A stretch of DNA of 16,050 bases, taken from positions 1-16,050 of the forward strand of contig CAYQXI010000098.1 of NCBI GenBank assembly GCA_964421575.1. Direction: 5' to 3'. Shown in pieces: positions 14,509 through 16,050 of the stretch. The notes below the pieces were generated by a model. It saw only the letters and a program-made list of their open reading frames with translations. It was not told the origin of the DNA and made no database searches. The DNA comes from JAAOZN01 sp964421575 (GTDB taxonomy: Archaea; Thermoproteota; Nitrososphaeria; Nitrososphaerales; JAAOZN01). The position numbers and the translations under genes were made by a program. The number at the start of each line of letters is the position of its first letter. Position 1 is the first letter of the stretch.

Positions 14509-16050
14509 CTAGGTGACCATCCTCCTAATCAGCATCGTCGATTTGCAGACGCTGCAGCGGCTTGCGGTAGCAGCATTTTTAGCCCCGCAGTTTCTGCAGA
14601 CGCTTAGATCTAAGCCTATTCTGAAGAACGACAATCTTGTTGAAAGTGTTTTAATGAGGTCTCTGAGGTCTTCGCTTCTCATAGTAGGTTGTATCTTAAC
14701 CGATATGGAACATCCTCCTGTTAGGTTCTTTGAGCATATTTCAGCCACCTTTAGCTTTACTTCATCTAATCTGTCTGCTTCTAGCTCAAGTGTTGCCGAG
14801 TAACCTTCTTTTGTCTGCTGCATAACAGTGGTTCTGCCGTACCTTTCTGAGTCTAGAGCTGCGAGTCTAGCTAACCCTTCTTCCGGCACCATAGCTACAG
14901 CAGTACCAGCCTTTGTGTTAGTCTCTTTAACGGCCGTTTCTATTGTCTTCTCTATGATAGAGGTAATCGTGTTTTGAGCACTCTTCTCTTTCACCAGCAT
15001 CTGAGCAGCTTCCAAAAGGCCGACCAAATTTAGGATAAGTAGGCTTTCTTCGAGCGCAGCGATCTGCGCATTGTTGGCTATTATCGGAAGCACGCCTTTT
15101 CTTATCAGCTCCATAATTATACCCCTCCTAGATTGCAGAGCAGCTACCGATTCTCTTAGAAGTATAGTCATCCTCGCTCTAAAGTACATCTCGTCTTCCT
15201 GCGCATCTCTCGCCAACCTTGGTAGATTTATTGAGAAGCCGTGAAGAAGCATGCTCAAAGGCGGTCTTTCCTCAGGCGGCGCTCCTACCTTCAGACCAGT
15301 GTATGAGAATGTTGACTCGGTGTCGGGTGAGAAGGCTAAGCACCCTCCAACCATCAGAACCTTATAAACCGTATCTAGCATCCCACTGTCTAAATTACCC
15401 TTTAGGATTAGGTTCACGGTGGGAAATGAAACTGCCTCAATATACCTCTTGTATCCCTCAAGTATGCTGATGGCTCTGCTCGAAAGCGTCTCCTCATCCT
15501 CGCCCCCTAAATATAGTGAAAGTAGGGGGCTAACACCCCTATGAGCAAGGGAAGTAGTTAGTAGCACAAACTCCTTGAACGCTTCTTCAGCCAACTGTTT
15601 GTCGCTAACTTCTTTAGCGAATTGTGAAAGATATTTAGTGAAACCAAGCCAACAGAGCTCTGTGTTGCATTCTGAAGCCAATAGGGTAGTTGCCATGGAA
15701 TGTGTTAAGAGTGCTTCAGAAAGGTTTGTGGGTAACGTAAGTTTGGGTATAGTGAACATCTTACCAAAATTTAGGTTGGATGCACAAAGGTGGGTCGCAT
15801 CAACCATTAAGGTGTCTGGAGCTATACCCCAACTCCCTGGGTTCGAGATGTTTACATCTCCCGCCAGATGGAGGTCAGCAACATCTTTACTCAGCTGGTT
15901 TAGAAGAAGGAATTCTGAGAAGACCGTTTGAGCGGTCTGTGTTATTAACGCATCTCCCCCTCCGCCAGCCAAGCCCACCCTATCTATCAACTCGACGATA
16001 TCGTGAACAGGTAGACCAAGCCTCGTAAGCTTATGCCTATACTCCTCATA
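14509..16050 (-). CDS. NrdD-like protein lacking radical-site residues, 5' end beyond window
   Basis: Related to class III (anaerobic) ribonucleotide reductase. The frame is open to the right edge: 20 more codons precede the TTG at 15990 and read YEEYRHKLTRLGLPVHDIVE, the linker found before the NrdD barrel, so the start, probably with an ATP-cone, is outside. Kept features are HLAGDVNI (bases 15870-15847), SINLPRLA, and a C-terminal zinc ribbon CRNC-x10-CSVC. The usual barrel cysteine of GCR reads TGLKV (15300-15286), the other position NC reads DT, and the protein stops at RRMVT without the RVxGY glycyl motif. It is thus probably not a reductase by itself. A regulatory or structural role is inferred only. 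It precedes nrdJ on the same strand. Confidence 0.8.
   Translation of the reverse strand, partial: YEEYRHKLTRLGLPVHDIVELIDRVGLAGGGGDALITQTAQTVFSEFLLLNQLSKDVADLHLAGDVNISNPGSWGIAPDTLMVDATHLCASNLNFGKMFTIPKLTLPTNLSEALLTHSMATTLLASECNTELCWLGFTKYLSQFAKEVSDKQLAEEAFKEFVLLTTSLAHRGVSPLLSLYLGGEDEETLSSRAISILEGYKRYIEAVSFPTVNLILKGNLDSGMLDTVYKVLMVGGCLAFSPDTESTFSYTGLKVGAPPEERPPLSMLLHGFSINLPRLARDAQEDEMYFRARMTILLRESVAALQSRRGIIMELIRKGVLPIIANNAQIAALEESLLILNLVGLLEAAQMLVKEKSAQNTITSIIEKTIETAVKETNTKAGTAVAMVPEEGLARLAALDSERYGRTTVMQQTKEGYSATLELEADRLDEVKLKVAEICSKNLTGGCSISVKIQPTMRSEDLRDLIKTLSTRLSFFRIGLDLSVCRNCGAKNAATASRCSVCKSTMLIRRMVT

Noticed and set aside
14470..14511. TAG of the NrdD-like gene as a read-through or pyrrolysine codon restoring the glycyl-radical motif
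   Set aside because: The sequence after TAG in frame gives no RVxGY and ends within 13 codons; the other forward frames of this gap also lack it.
14509..15990. TTG at 15990 as the true start of the NrdD-like gene
   Set aside because: The frame continues to the window edge with NrdD-like linker sequence (YEEYRHKL...GLPVHDIVE), so the gene starts outside.

Overview
The window looks like a chromosomal stretch from a thermophile-like archaeon, probably of the TACK group (Thaumarchaeota/Aigarchaeota or close). The evidence is an A-type ATP synthase operon, an archaeal-style divergent pyrB/pyrI pair, an ATP-cone class II ribonucleotide reductase, archaeal TATA-type promoters with very short leaders, and heavy use of TTG start codons. 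The placement is inferred from gene content only. Genes are tightly packed on both strands. I see no rRNA, tRNA, CRISPR array, insertion sequence or intein. The largest gap without a functional gene is about 230 bases (2192-2418).

Left part (1-5000). A PfkB-type sugar/nucleoside kinase, cut off by the left edge, runs tail-to-tail into a phosphomannomutase/phosphoglucomutase, and their stop ends overlap by 11 bases. Then come a short remnant that resembles the end of a Bcp-type peroxiredoxin, a ferritin-like di-iron protein, a two-domain protein with a Thr/Pro linker and a predicted winged helix, a CBS-pair protein, and an HtpX-type membrane metalloprotease.

Centre (5000-10500). The A-ATP synthase operon reads F-E-A-B-D, then a 47-residue helical ORF, then, after two hairpins and a probable promoter of its own, the proteolipid K with an N-terminal signal-like segment. 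A hairpin plus T-tract terminator closes it. Genes for subunits C, a/I and a normal-length H are not in this window, so the complete enzyme must draw on another locus.

Right part (10500-16050). A two-helix membrane protein lies behind pyrI (aspartate carbamoyltransferase regulatory chain). pyrI is divergent from pyrB (catalytic chain) across a 61-base shared promoter region. On the minus strand follow an adenosylcobalamin-dependent ribonucleotide reductase (NrdJ), a possible 52-residue ORF, and an NrdD-like protein that runs off the right edge. This last protein keeps the class III reductase fold motifs and a C-terminal zinc ribbon. By motif comparison it has lost the catalytic cysteines, and it ends just where the glycyl-radical motif should be. 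It is the most unusual item here: an apparently non-catalytic reductase paralogue next to a working reductase. pyrB/pyrI and the reductases together make this a nucleotide-biosynthesis neighbourhood.
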